From: Dehalococcoidales bacterium
Lineage (GTDB): Bacteria; Chloroflexota; Dehalococcoidia; Dehalococcoidales; UBA2162
DNA: 36,633 nt
Direction: 5' to 3'
Assembly: GCA_020354275.1 (NCBI GenBank)
Contig: CP070645.1
Coordinates: 258,497-295,129, forward strand
In this document: positions 17,884-26,367 of the stretch, one piece after another
How positions within the stretch are numbered: the first letter of the stretch is position 1
Layout of the letters: each line of letters begins with the position of its first letter
The notes under the pieces: generated by a model
The model's database searches: none
What the model saw: the letters and a program-made list of their open reading frames with translations, nothing else
Told to the model about the DNA's origin: nothing
Program-made: the position numbers and the translations under genes

Positions 17884-17932
17884 TTTAATAAAATATATAA
17901 AACCAGACAGAGCTGAAGAGGGAGGTAAAATA

Positions 17933-18166
17933 ATGGCAACGATGAAATGCCCGGGTCAGGACATGCGAAATTTACGTGTGGAGTTATTCAAATGCCCCGG
18001 CTGTGGCGGTGAGGTTGAGGTCTTCTCCGACGAAATGAGGGTGAAATGCCAGAAATGCGGCCAGCGTGTCTATCGCGATAGCGTCCCGTCATGCATCGAG
18101 TGGTGCGCCTCCGCCCGTCAGTGCCTGGGAGAAGAAAGATGGCGTCAATTACACGGCGGAGACTAG
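17933..18166 (+). CDS. Small Cys-rich zinc-ribbon-like protein
   Basis: A 77-residue protein with eight Cys (6, 21, 24, 39, 42, 54, 58, 64). The CPGC...CQKC tetrad (21/24/39/42) is a typical zinc ribbon; the C54xxxC58x5C64 tail could help bind a second metal. I do not know its function. It comes 24 nt before the ferredoxin-like gene with a GAGGGAGG site, and both sit behind the FNR-like box, so a redox-related accessory role is likely. Confidence 0.78.
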   Translation: MATMKCPGQDMRNLRVELFKCPGCGGEVEVFSDEMRVKCQKCGQRVYRDSVPSCIEWCASARQCLGEERWRQLHGGD

Positions 18167-18190
18167 CCAGGACCGGTAAGGAGATATGCC

Positions 18191-18913
18191 ATGACGACAA
18201 AAGTAAATAGAAATATAGTAAAAATCGACGAGGATAAATGTAACGGTTGCGGAGCCTGCATTATATCATGTGCCGAGGGGGCATTACAGGTAATTAACGG
18301 CAAGGCAAAGCTGATCAGTGATAAGTACTGTGACGGACTCGGTGCCTGTCTCGGTGAATGCCCTCACGGGGCCATCAGTATCGAGGAAAGGGCTAGTGAA
18401 GAATTTGACGTAGAAGCCGTCAGGCACCACCTTGAAGCAGCAGAACCAAGTAGCAGGGAACTACCCTGTAGTTGCCCTTCAACCACCGTAGAAAAAGAGA
18501 CGGCAAACCAGCCATCAATACCCGGCCAATGGCCGGTCCAACTCGCCCTGGTACCGCCAGAGGCACCCTTTCTTGAACAAGCGGACCTGCTGCTGGTAGC
18601 CGACTGCGTCCCCTTTGCTTATGGCAAATTCCACCACGACCTACTCAAAGACCATGCATTGCTGGTAGCCTGCCCCAAACTGGACGATTTCCAGACGCAC
18701 CTGCAAAAACTCACCGAGATCCTGCGCCATTCACCGGTAAAAAGCCTTACCGTGGCGCACATGGATGTACCCTGCTGCGCCGGGCTAACCCACATGGCCA
18801 GGCAAGCAATACACCTCAGCGGACGCGAAATCCCTCTCAGTGAAATTACTATCGGCATCAGGGGAGACATAAAAAGACCTGACGCCGGTTCAGTAAGTAA
18901 ATTGCCTGCATAA
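18191..18913 (+). CDS. 2x[4Fe-4S]-type ferredoxin domain protein
   Basis: A 240-residue soluble protein. The N-terminal ferredoxin domain has one full motif (CNGCGACIISC, Cys 17/20/23/27). The second motif has only three canonical Cys (CDGLGACLGEC, Cys 47/53/57, with Leu50 at the missing place), so the second cluster may be [3Fe-4S] or use an outside ligand. The domain from about residue 95 onward has further Cys pairs (LPCSCP, DVPCCAGL) and no known function. It is probably an electron carrier or sensor cotranscribed with the zinc-ribbon gene. RBS is AAGGAG. Confidence 0.8.
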   Translation: MTTKVNRNIVKIDEDKCNGCGACIISCAEGALQVINGKAKLISDKYCDGLGACLGECPHGAISIEERASEEFDVEAVRHHLEAAEPSSRELPCSCPSTTVEKETANQPSIPGQWPVQLALVPPEAPFLEQADLLLVADCVPFAYGKFHHDLLKDHALLVACPKLDDFQTHLQKLTEILRHSPVKSLTVAHMDVPCCAGLTHMARQAIHLSGREIPLSEITIGIRGDIKRPDAGSVSKLPA

Positions 18914-19054
18914 TCCTCCCAATATTGACATTACGCTACAAGAGAACTAAACTCAAGACAATACACGAACCACCCGCAGTATTTTTTAAGGTAAGTGTAT
19001 AAAGCACATAAATTACCGGGTTCCTGTCTAACGTAACCGTCAGGGAGGTAAGTA

Positions 19055-20230
19055 ATGAAACTGCTAATTGTTGGCTTTGGACAATGCGGGGGCCGGATTG
19101 CCGATGGTTTTGCCCGTCTAAACAAAAGATCACGGGGCCGCCGCGGACTGGAAATAATAACCGGTATCTATGCGGTAAACACGGACGCTGCTGATTTAAG
19201 CGGGTTATACAACATCAGGGCAGATTACCAGCACCGAATCCTCATCGGTGGTGACAAGACCAGGGGACACGGTGTCGCTAAAATGAGCGAGGCCGCGGCC
19301 GATATAGCCAGAGAAGACGGTGATAAAATCATCGATGCTATACGTACAACCAAGAGATTTTTTGAAACTGACGCATTTTTACTGATTGCCGGCGCTGCCG
19401 GCGGCACCGGTTCCGGTACGCTACCGGTAATGATACAGCGTATTAAAGAGCGTTACGTGGATAAACCCGTCTATGCCCTGGTTGTCCTGCCCTTTGAACA
19501 CGAGGAGGAAACAGAAGAAAGGACTATCTATAACACCGCGGTATGCCTGAAATCTGTTTATTCCGTAGCCGATGCCGTGTTTCTGACCGATAACCAGAGG
19601 TATGTCAAGAAAGACATCTCTCTGAGGAATAACATCGCCAAAATCAATGACATGATTATTGACCCATTCTACAACCTGCTCTGCGCCGGGGAAGAAAAAA
19701 AGGCAAAATATATCGGGACCAAGATGCTTGACGCCGGAGACATAATGCACACCCTTTCGGGGTGGACGGCATTCGGTTATGGCAAATCGCTCCTGCCACT
19801 GATTAACCTGCCCTTTGCCGTAACCCGGAACTTCCGTAAGAAGAGTAGTGAAACCCACAAGGGAATCCAGGCCATGGACCAGGCCATCAGCGAACTGTCG
19901 GTCCATTGCGACCCCAAGGACTCGGCCAGCGCATTGTATCTTTTAACTGCCCCTTCCAAAGAAATGAATGTAGAGCTGGTAAAGGAGCTTGGTGACTCCC
20001 TCCGTAGCATAGCCCCTGAAGCTATTATCAGGAATGGTGACTACCCCAGAGAGAGCGGTGAAATCAACGTGGTCGTTATACTGTCACGCCTTAACGAACT
20101 GGAAAAGGTGAAGCAATATTACATCAAGGCGTCCAGTGTGGTTGCCGAGATTGAAAGAAAACAGGAATCGATGGCCGATAAACCCAATGCCACCGAGGAA
20201 GTATCCAAGGACATCCCGACACTACTATAG
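19055..20230 (+). CDS. Tubulin/FtsZ superfamily GTPase, CetZ- or tubulin-like
   Basis: A 391-residue GTPase of the tubulin/FtsZ superfamily. The nucleotide loop reads GFGQCGGRIADG (7-18), closer to tubulin GQCGNQ and CetZ GQxGG than to the FtsZ GxGGGG loop. NTD at 42-44 and the signature GAAGGTGSG (113-121) are present. The T7 region (INDMIIDPF, 197-205) keeps two acidic residues that could act on GTP of the next subunit. The end lacks the canonical FtsZ C-terminal peptide. It is therefore probably not the division FtsZ but a second, shape- or motility-related filament. RBS GGGAGG before ATG. A small membrane protein follows 80 nt later. Confidence 0.85.
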   Translation: MKLLIVGFGQCGGRIADGFARLNKRSRGRRGLEIITGIYAVNTDAADLSGLYNIRADYQHRILIGGDKTRGHGVAKMSEAAADIAREDGDKIIDAIRTTKRFFETDAFLLIAGAAGGTGSGTLPVMIQRIKERYVDKPVYALVVLPFEHEEETEERTIYNTAVCLKSVYSVADAVFLTDNQRYVKKDISLRNNIAKINDMIIDPFYNLLCAGEEKKAKYIGTKMLDAGDIMHTLSGWTAFGYGKSLLPLINLPFAVTRNFRKKSSETHKGIQAMDQAISELSVHCDPKDSASALYLLTAPSKEMNVELVKELGDSLRSIAPEAIIRNGDYPRESGEINVVVILSRLNELEKVKQYYIKASSVVAEIERKQESMADKPNATEEVSKDIPTLL

Positions 20231-20310
20231 GGTTAAAGGTTAGCTATACCAAGATACCATTGAGAAGGATATTACCGCCGTAATAGAATAGTAAAACAAA
20301 CGAGTTACCG

Positions 20311-20643
20311 GTGATAAACAATATCATTAATTACCTTCAAAGAAGAAGAAAGACGAAGCTATACCGGCAGTGGGTACAGCAGAGTAGTTTATCTGCCGAT
20401 GATGTTCCCGATGAACTTGTAAGACGGGAAAGAGAGGGAGCCGATCAACCCTCAGATGAAGAATCTGATTTTTTATTTGAAGAGATGCCCCGGCAAAGAA
20501 TACCGGTCAACACAAGATGGCAGGTTTCATCCAGCGGTATATTTATACCTACCCGATATATCCTGCTGACCGGTTCTGCAATCCTGTTACTCCTGGTTAT
20601 TGTATCAGTACTCTCAACCGTCCTCATTATGCGGTCCTGCTAA
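20311..20643 (+). CDS. Small C-terminally anchored membrane protein, unknown
   Basis: A 110-residue protein with a basic N-terminus (about 1-25, RRRKTKLYRQW), an acidic middle (about 28-60) and one strong TM helix near residues 84-106. No family is recognised. The start is GTG without a clear ribosome site, so the start is uncertain. Its position after the tubulin-like GTPase suggests a membrane tether for that protein, in the way ZipA/FtsA tether FtsZ, but only by context. Confidence 0.6.
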   Translation: MINNIINYLQRRRKTKLYRQWVQQSSLSADDVPDELVRREREGADQPSDEESDFLFEEMPRQRIPVNTRWQVSSSGIFIPTRYILLTGSAILLLLVIVSVLSTVLIMRSC

Positions 20644-21254
20644 CACACCAACCGGAACCCCCTGGCTATGGCGACCGGGTTTGCTATCTACTACGCATAC
20701 CGTCGCTGGAAACACATACCGCTGACCCACAGTACACCGGCACCAACCATAATATACCGCAACTAACAACCTTAGGCTTTTATGCCCACCTTCCCGTATC
20801 AGAAACCTGGTCTCTGTACTGCAGTGCATCTATTATTTTACATTCTGGCACCTTCTCTGATGCTACTAGAGGAGCTCACTAATCACAAAATACCAGGATG
20901 GTTTCAAATGCAGCACACTGCACGTTCTAGACGATTACATAATTATAAGCCCTTTTAAGTAAGGTGAAACCAAAACTGCGTCAGTTCGGCTTAGGTATTA
21001 ATACTTAGAAAACACGACTAATAATAGGTATTACTACGGAAGCCAGTTTAACGAAGAATGTAATAGTCTAATATGTAGGGAGGATTTATGCTGCTGTAAA
21101 AAAGCCAGGGTGGAGCGAGTTGCTGAAGTCAACCAAGCGTAGGAAAGAACCGACATAACGGTTTGCCAGCAGATAATTAAGCCAGACCAACAATAAAAAA
21201 TTAAGAGCCAACCAATAAAACAGTATTAAGAATATAGTTTCATGGAGGTACATT
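20644..21254. other. Long gap without a convincing gene
   Basis: About 610 bases. Open frames here are short and lack ribosome sites or family signatures. The only translation-like signal is GGGAGG (21078-21083) before a three-codon ORF, ATG-CTG-CTG-TAA (21088-21099). A 10-bp AT palindrome (GTATTAATAC) lies at 20995-21004. No tRNA, CRISPR or mobile element signature is visible. Confidence 0.5.
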
Positions 21255-21440
21255 ATGGAATGGTGGGTGATTTTGCTTCTGGTACTGGCAGTGCCCGTAA
21301 TCCTTATCCCGGTGGGCTTGATCTGGTATATCAATGTCAGCGGTATCTATACGGTTATCCGGGAGACACAGAGGAGGCGTGCTGAGCACAGTAAAAGGGT
21401 CAGAGAAACGCAACTGGCTAGCAAACCAGTGCTGAAGTAA
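21255..21440 (+). CDS. Single-TM small membrane protein, unknown
   Basis: A 61-residue peptide with one TM helix (about 4-27, WWVILLLVLAVPVILIPVGLIW) and a basic, Arg/Lys-rich tail (RRRAEHSKRVR). It looks real because of its GGAGG site 7 nt before ATG and the intrinsic terminator that begins at its stop codon. Family unknown; it resembles many small inner-membrane proteins that modulate larger partners. Confidence 0.7.
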   Translation: MEWWVILLLVLAVPVILIPVGLIWYINVSGIYTVIRETQRRRAEHSKRVRETQLASKPVLK

Positions 21441-21465
21441 GGAGAAGTGAAAGGCTTCTCCTTTT
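21440..21465 (+). terminator. Intrinsic terminator before the hdr-mvh operon
   Basis: An 8-bp perfect stem (AGGAGAAG / CTTCTCCT), a 7-nt loop and a TTTT tail. It starts on the last base of the stop codon at 21438-21440, so it insulates the small gene from the hdr operon. Confidence 0.85.
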
Positions 21466-21565
21466 CACTGCGGACTTGCTGTGCCCAGATTTTGCTTTAG
21501 TACGCGCAAGCTCCAGAAACTATTTTTAGGTAGCAAATTCAGTATATTACAGGGAAGGAGGTTTG

Positions 21566-22135
21566 ATGGAAAGAAGAACACGAACAGATAGTTTTATAGA
21601 GGAAGTCAGTGCTATTCCGGGCGGAGAAGGTATCCGCCTTTGTATTCAATGCGGTACCTGCACGGCGTCCTGCCCCAATGCTGATAGCATGGACCACACT
21701 CCGTCGCAACTCATCGCCATGACACGGGCAGGAATGAAAGAAGAGGTTCTTTCCAGCAATGCCATGTGGCACTGTCTCTCCTGTTATCTCTGTACTGTAC
21801 GTTGCCCGAGGGGAATCAAGCAAACAGACCTTATGCATGCCTTTGAGTGTCTATCAGTGCGGGAAGGTTTGAGTCACGGCCGGACACTCACGCCGGCTAT
21901 GTACCGCAGTTTCAATGATTTCGTTTACAGCCTGGGAAGTCTCCCCGAAGCAGGATTTATAACCTGGTATTACCTGTTGACTAACCCGCTGCGTGCTATC
22001 AGGTTGTTGCCAATGGCATTGAGCTTGCGGAAGCGGGGACGCCTAACTATTAGAGCCAGAAGGCTAACCCCGGAGGGAACCAGACAACTCCGGGCTATCC
22101 TTGACAAAGCCGAAGAGCTAGGAGGTGTGAGTTGA
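21566..22135 (+). CDS. hdrC: Heterodisulfide reductase subunit C (HdrC)
   Basis: Iron-sulfur subunit that carries electrons from HdrA to HdrB. The 189 residues have two classic [4Fe-4S] motifs, CIQCGTCTASC (26/29/32/36) and CLSCYLCTVRC (70/73/76/80), and a basic C-terminal half. I chose ATG 21566 rather than TTG 21563 because the strong AAGGAGG (21555-21561) would leave only 1 nt before the TTG. It is the first gene of the hdrCBA-mvhDGA operon. The stop overlaps the hdrB start (TTGA). Confidence 0.95.
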   Translation: MERRTRTDSFIEEVSAIPGGEGIRLCIQCGTCTASCPNADSMDHTPSQLIAMTRAGMKEEVLSSNAMWHCLSCYLCTVRCPRGIKQTDLMHAFECLSVREGLSHGRTLTPAMYRSFNDFVYSLGSLPEAGFITWYYLLTNPLRAIRLLPMALSLRKRGRLTIRARRLTPEGTRQLRAILDKAEELGGVS

Positions 22136-23004
22136 GATATTATGCCTATTTCCCGGGTTGCTCCTCGTCTGAGGGGGGAGCCAAAGCATATGGTGTGTCA
22201 GCTCAGGCAGTTAGCAAAGCTCTGGGCATCGAGCTTCTTGAGCTGGATGACTGGAACTGCTGCGGCTCGACGCCCTATAGCTCATTTGAGGAACTGGCTT
22301 CCTTCTGCCTTTCGGCGCGGAACCTGGCTCTGGCAGAAAAGACGGGCTTAGATTTAGTGACGCCATGCAGCTCCTGCTATGTCATCTTGAACCGTGCTAA
22401 CTCTTACTTGAAGCAGTACCCTGACCTTAAGGCTAAAGTTGATGAATCTCTGGCAGCCGGGGGGCTGGAATACAAGGGGACCGTTCGGGTCAGGCACCTC
22501 CTCGATATCTTTGTCAACGACATCGGTTACGACACCATCAGCGCAACCGTAAAGAAGAGCCTTGAAGGATTGAAGGTGGCTCCCTACTATGGCTGTCAGC
22601 TGGTTCGACCCAGCTTCGGCTTTGATCACCCTGAAATGCCTGAGTCGATAGATAAACTAATAGTAAGTCTTGGGGGAGAGACTATCAACTTCCCCAAGAA
22701 AGCCCGTTGTTGCGGAGGGTCCCTGATTATCTCTGAAGAGGACCTTTCACTGAGTTTAATCGGCAAGGTTCTCAAATCTGCGCTGGATAATGGGGCAGAA
22801 TGCATAATTACCCCCTGTCCACTGTGCCAGACTAACCTGGATGCTTACCAGAAATCAGCTGACAAAAGGTTTATGACCAGCTTCAACCTTCCCGTCCTGT
22901 TTTTTACCCAGTTGATGGGAGTGGCTTTCGGGCTTGTTGAGAGAGACCTGGGCTTGAAAAGCTGCATTGTCCCGGCCGAAACGGTCTTAGGCAAGTACCT
23001 TTAA
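22132..23004 (+). CDS. hdrB: Heterodisulfide reductase subunit B (HdrB)
   Basis: Catalytic subunit that reduces a disulfide-type acceptor using noncubane [4Fe-4S] clusters. The 290 residues contain two complete CCG domains: C10/C43-C44/C79/C82 and C155/C193-C194/C229/C232 (WNCCGS...TPCSSC and RCCGG...TPCPLC). Both clusters therefore look intact, as in methanogen HdrB. A TTG start overlaps the hdrC stop, with GGAGG six nt upstream. In a non-methanogen the true acceptor is unknown. Confidence 0.95.
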   Translation: MRYYAYFPGCSSSEGGAKAYGVSAQAVSKALGIELLELDDWNCCGSTPYSSFEELASFCLSARNLALAEKTGLDLVTPCSSCYVILNRANSYLKQYPDLKAKVDESLAAGGLEYKGTVRVRHLLDIFVNDIGYDTISATVKKSLEGLKVAPYYGCQLVRPSFGFDHPEMPESIDKLIVSLGGETINFPKKARCCGGSLIISEEDLSLSLIGKVLKSALDNGAECIITPCPLCQTNLDAYQKSADKRFMTSFNLPVLFFTQLMGVAFGLVERDLGLKSCIVPAETVLGKYL

Positions 23005-23014
23005 GGAGTAGAAA

Positions 23015-24976
23015 ATGGAGCATAAAATCGGCGTTTATGTCTGCCACTGCGGGGCTAATATTGCTGGTGTCGTCGATGTCGAGCAGGTAACTGAGTTTGC
23101 CCGGGGTTTGCCGTCAGTAGCTATAGCCCGCGATTACAAATTTGTGTGCTCGGACCCGGGCCAGGACATGATAAAGAATGATATCAAGGAACTGGGGCTT
23201 GATCGTGTGGTAGTAGCGTCATGTTCACCACGCTTACATGAACCCACCTTCAGACGCATGCTGGCCAGCGCCGGGCTCAACCCCTATTTCTTTGAGATGG
23301 CCAATATCCGCGAGCAGTGTTCCTGGGTAACCGAAGACAATGAGGCGGCTACGGACAAAGCCAAGGCAATGGTGAGCGCCTCAGTACGGCGTGTTTTCTA
23401 CCACGAGCCGCTGGAAACGAAGGAGGTTTCGGTCAACCCCTGTACTTTAGTCGTGGGAGCGGGTATCGCCGGGATACAAGCCGCACTGGAAATCGCCGAC
23501 TCGGGTAACAAGGTTTACCTGGTAGAGCGTGAACCTTCAATCGGCGGTAACATGGCCCGGCTGGACAAGACATTCCCTACATTAGACTGTTCGGCCTGAA
23601 TACTCACGCCGAAAATGGCCTCGGTGAGGTCACACGAAAACATCGAAATGATGACCTATAGCGAAGTAACGGATGTTTCCGGCTACGTGGGTAATTTTAA
23701 GGTCAAAATACGCAGGAAGCCGCGCTATGTGGATGAGAGTAAGTGCACCGGTTGCGGTACCTGCCAGGAAAAATGCCCGATAAAAGCGGGCAACGAATTT
23801 GATGTCGGTCTGGGTAAGAGGAAGGTCATCTACACTCCTTTTCCGCAGGCAGTACCCAATATGCCGGTAATTGACCGGGAGCACTGCACCTATTTCCTGA
23901 GGGGCAAATGCCGCGCCTGCGAAATGTTCTGTGAAGCCAAGGCGATCGATTTTGAGCAAACGGAAAGGATAGATGAGATAGACGTTGGTTGCATCATAGT
24001 CACTACCGGCTTTGATTCATTCGACCCCTCAGTGATGACTCAGTTTGGCTACGGTCAATATGACAATGTAATCTCCGGCATCCAGTTTGAGAGGATGAGC
24101 AATGCCTCGGGCCCAACAGGCGGTAAGCTTCTGCTTAAAGACGGGTCAACGCCACAGAGCGTGGCTATCCTGCACTGCATCGGCAGCCGCGATGTCAACT
24201 ATCACGAGTACTGCTCACGGGTCTGCTGCATGTACTCACTCAAGTTCTCCCACTTGGTCAGGGAGAAGATCCCGGATGCCGAGATTTATCAGCTCTATAT
24301 TGATATGCGTTGCTTCGGCAAAGGCTACGAGGAATTCTACGAGCGGCTTCAGGAAGAAGGGATCAACTTCGTGCGGGGGCGTGCCGGTGAGATTACCAAC
24401 ATTGCCGAGGAACCCGGGGAGGAAGGCAAGCTGGTGGTGCTCGTTGAAGATACGCTGGTGCGACGGAAGCGGCGCATTCCGGTTGACATGGTCGTGCTGA
24501 GTACGGCTCTGGAGCCACAGGCAGACGCCGGTGAGGTAGCCAGGCAATTCTCTATCAGCCGGAGCAAGGACGGCTTTTTTATGGAAAAACACCCCAAGCT
24601 CGACCCGGTAGCAACCACTACCGACGGCGTCTTCGTTGCCGGCTGCTGTCAGGGCCCGAAGGATATCCCCGATACCGTGGCTCAGGCGGCGGCGGCGGCG
24701 GCGAGAGTGCTGGCGATGATAAACAAGGGTAATGTGGAGATTGAGTCGGCAATAGCTGCTGTTGATAAGGAGTCCTGTTCCGGTTGCAAGACCTGTCTCA
24801 CACTCTGTTCTTACAATGCAATTTCCTTTACTGAGGAAATGAAGGTGGCGGTGATTAACGAGGCGCTGTGTAAAGGCTGCGGAACCTGTGCTGCGGCTTG
24901 CCCCAGCGGGGCGATTATCAGCCGGCATTTTACCACGCAGCAGATTATGACGCAGTTGGAAGGAGTGTTAGTATGA
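23015..24976 (+). CDS. hdrA: Heterodisulfide reductase subunit A (HdrA), selenoprotein with Sec195
   Basis: Flavin-bifurcating hub of the complex. Reading through the in-frame UGA at 23597-23599 gives one 653-residue protein, the normal HdrA length. Upstream are the N-terminal CHCG domain and the FAD-binding GAGIAG (about 150-165). The UGA replaces the second Cys of DCSAC, followed at once by ILTPKM, both strictly HdrA-like. Downstream are Cys 244/247/250/254 (CTGCGTCQEKC), further FAD-domain parts, and two C-terminal ferredoxin motifs (Cys 588/591/594/598 and 619/622/625/629). A SECIS-like hairpin follows the UGA. Sec-containing HdrA is known in methanococci and some bacteria. The stop overlaps mvhD (ATGA). 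Confidence 0.95.
23603..23628 (+). promoter_or_regulatory. Candidate bSECIS element in hdrA
   Basis: CTCA-(CG bulge)-CCGA pairs with TCGG-TGAG around the loop AAATGGCC. The loop G pair sits 18-19 nt after the UGA, within the usual bacterial SECIS window. The stem has 8 bp plus a 2-nt bulge. The loop is somewhat large, and its G is not among the first two bases, so this is the weakest of the three. Confidence 0.6.
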
Positions 24977-25395
24977 GCTTTGAACCCAGGATAATCGGAT
25001 TTCTCTGTAACTGGTGCTCCTATGCCGGGGCTGACCTGGCTGGCACATCGCGGAAAAAATATGTCCCCAACGTGCGCGTGATAAGGGTAATGTGCAGTGG
25101 CCGGGTAGACCCCAGCTTCATCGTCAAGGCTTTCCAGCTGGGTGCGGATGGTGTTCTCGTCTGCGGCTGACATCCCGGCGAATGTCATTACCTGGAAGGT
25201 AATATGAAAGCAGCCCGACGGATACCTTTGATGAAAAAAATGCTGGCCCAGTTCGGGATTGAAGAGGAGCGGGTACGCCTGGACTGGGTATCGGCGTCAG
25301 AAGGAGACCGCTTTGCCCAACTGGTCAACGAAATGACGGAGGAAATCAGACGGCTGGGTCCTTTCAGCGGAAACGGAGGTAAGGCCGATGACTAA
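24973..25395 (+). CDS. mvhD: F420-non-reducing hydrogenase iron-sulfur subunit MvhD, selenoprotein with Sec66
   Basis: The [2Fe-2S] protein that links the [NiFe] hydrogenase to HdrA. The in-frame UGA (25168-25170) splits the gene, and read-through gives the normal 140 residues. The UGA falls in GADGVLVCG-U-HPGECHY, where most homologues have Cys; VhuD of methanococci also has Sec here. Other Cys (FLCNWCSYAGAD, VMCSGRVDP) are intact. The hairpin behind the UGA is the cleanest of the three. ATG overlaps the hdrA stop and the end overlaps mvhG by 8 nt, so the genes are coupled. Confidence 0.95.
25187..25203 (+). promoter_or_regulatory. Candidate bSECIS element in mvhD
   Basis: ATTACC-TGGAA-GGTAAT: a perfect 6-bp stem with a 5-nt loop whose second and third bases are G. 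The loop G is 24 nt after the UGA. This matches the bacterial consensus (short stem, small loop, G within its first two bases). Confidence 0.78.
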
Positions 25396-26362
25396 ACCGA
25401 AGATAGCCCTGTACTGGGCGGCCGCATGCGGTGGCTGTGATGTCGCCGTGCTCGATACCAACGAGAAGATACTGGATATTGCCAATCTTGCCGACATTGT
25501 TTTCTGGCCGGTTGCCCTTGACTTCAAGTACCACCACGTTGAAGAAATGGCCGATACCTCCATTGACCTGTGCCTTTTTAATGGCGCGGTTAGAAATTCG
25601 GAGCAGGAAGAGATTGCCAGGCTATTACGCGCCAAATCAAAGGTAATGGTAGCCTTTGGCGCCTGTGCCTGTTTCGGCGGTATACCGGCGCTGGGCAACT
25701 TCACCACACGCGACGAGATATTCGAGCGCGTCTATATTGAGTCACCGTCAAGCGCCAATGAAAACCGTACTTTCCCCCAGACCCTGACCAAAGTTGAGGA
25801 AGGCGAATTAGATCTGCCGGAGATGTTCGATACCGTGATGACACTGGCACAGGTGGTAGATGTGGAATATTTTATCCCCGGCTGTCCGCCGCCGGTGGAT
25901 ATCATCCTCAAAGTAGTAGACCTGTTTGCTAGCGGACAACTACCTCCGGTGGGGGCGATAATTGCCTCGGATAAGACGCTGTGCGATGAGTGCGAACGGA
26001 CAAAGGAAGAGAAGAAGATAGCCAGGATTTATCGCCCCCACCAGATTATCCCCGACCCGAACAGGTGCCTGCTGGAGCAGGGAATAATCTGCTGCGGCCC
26101 GGCTACTAGAGGGGGCTGCGGCGTCCGGTGCGTTAAGGCCAACATGCCCTGCCGCGGCTGTTTCGGGCCGCCACCGGGGGTTATTGACCAGGGAGCCAAG
26201 CTGGTCAGTGCTATTGCTTCCATCTATCAGTCTGACGGACAGGAAGACATTAACAGAATGTTAGAAGATATAGTGGACCCAGCAGGAACATTTTACCGGT
26301 TTGGTATGGCTGATTCCATGCTCAAGAGGAAGAGTCTACCGCAGGGTGAAAGGAGGGCGTAG
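25388..26362 (+). CDS. mvhG: [NiFe] hydrogenase small subunit MvhG
   Basis: Electron-transfer subunit of a group 3c hydrogenase. The 324 residues show the proximal cluster site CGGCD (Cys14/17), GACACFGG (93/95) and PGCPPP, followed by a Cys-rich second half (CDEC...CCGPATRGGCGVRC...MPCRGC) that binds the medial and distal clusters. There is no twin-arginine signal peptide, so the enzyme is cytoplasmic. All Cys are encoded as Cys. It overlaps mvhD and ends 5 nt before mvhA. Confidence 0.95.
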   Translation: MTKPKIALYWAAACGGCDVAVLDTNEKILDIANLADIVFWPVALDFKYHHVEEMADTSIDLCLFNGAVRNSEQEEIARLLRAKSKVMVAFGACACFGGIPALGNFTTRDEIFERVYIESPSSANENRTFPQTLTKVEEGELDLPEMFDTVMTLAQVVDVEYFIPGCPPPVDIILKVVDLFASGQLPPVGAIIASDKTLCDECERTKEEKKIARIYRPHQIIPDPNRCLLEQGIICCGPATRGGCGVRCVKANMPCRGCFGPPPGVIDQGAKLVSAIASIYQSDGQEDINRMLEDIVDPAGTFYRFGMADSMLKRKSLPQGERRA

Positions 26363-26367
26363 CCGCA

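Noticed and set aside
20517..20882. 121-codon plus-strand ORF after the tubulin-like gene
   Set aside because: No ribosome site, no motif, and it overlaps the membrane protein gene in another frame.
24236..24928. 230-codon minus-strand ORF opposite hdrA
   Set aside because: No ribosome site or family motif, and it is fully antisense to a well-supported gene; typical of a GC-biased third frame.
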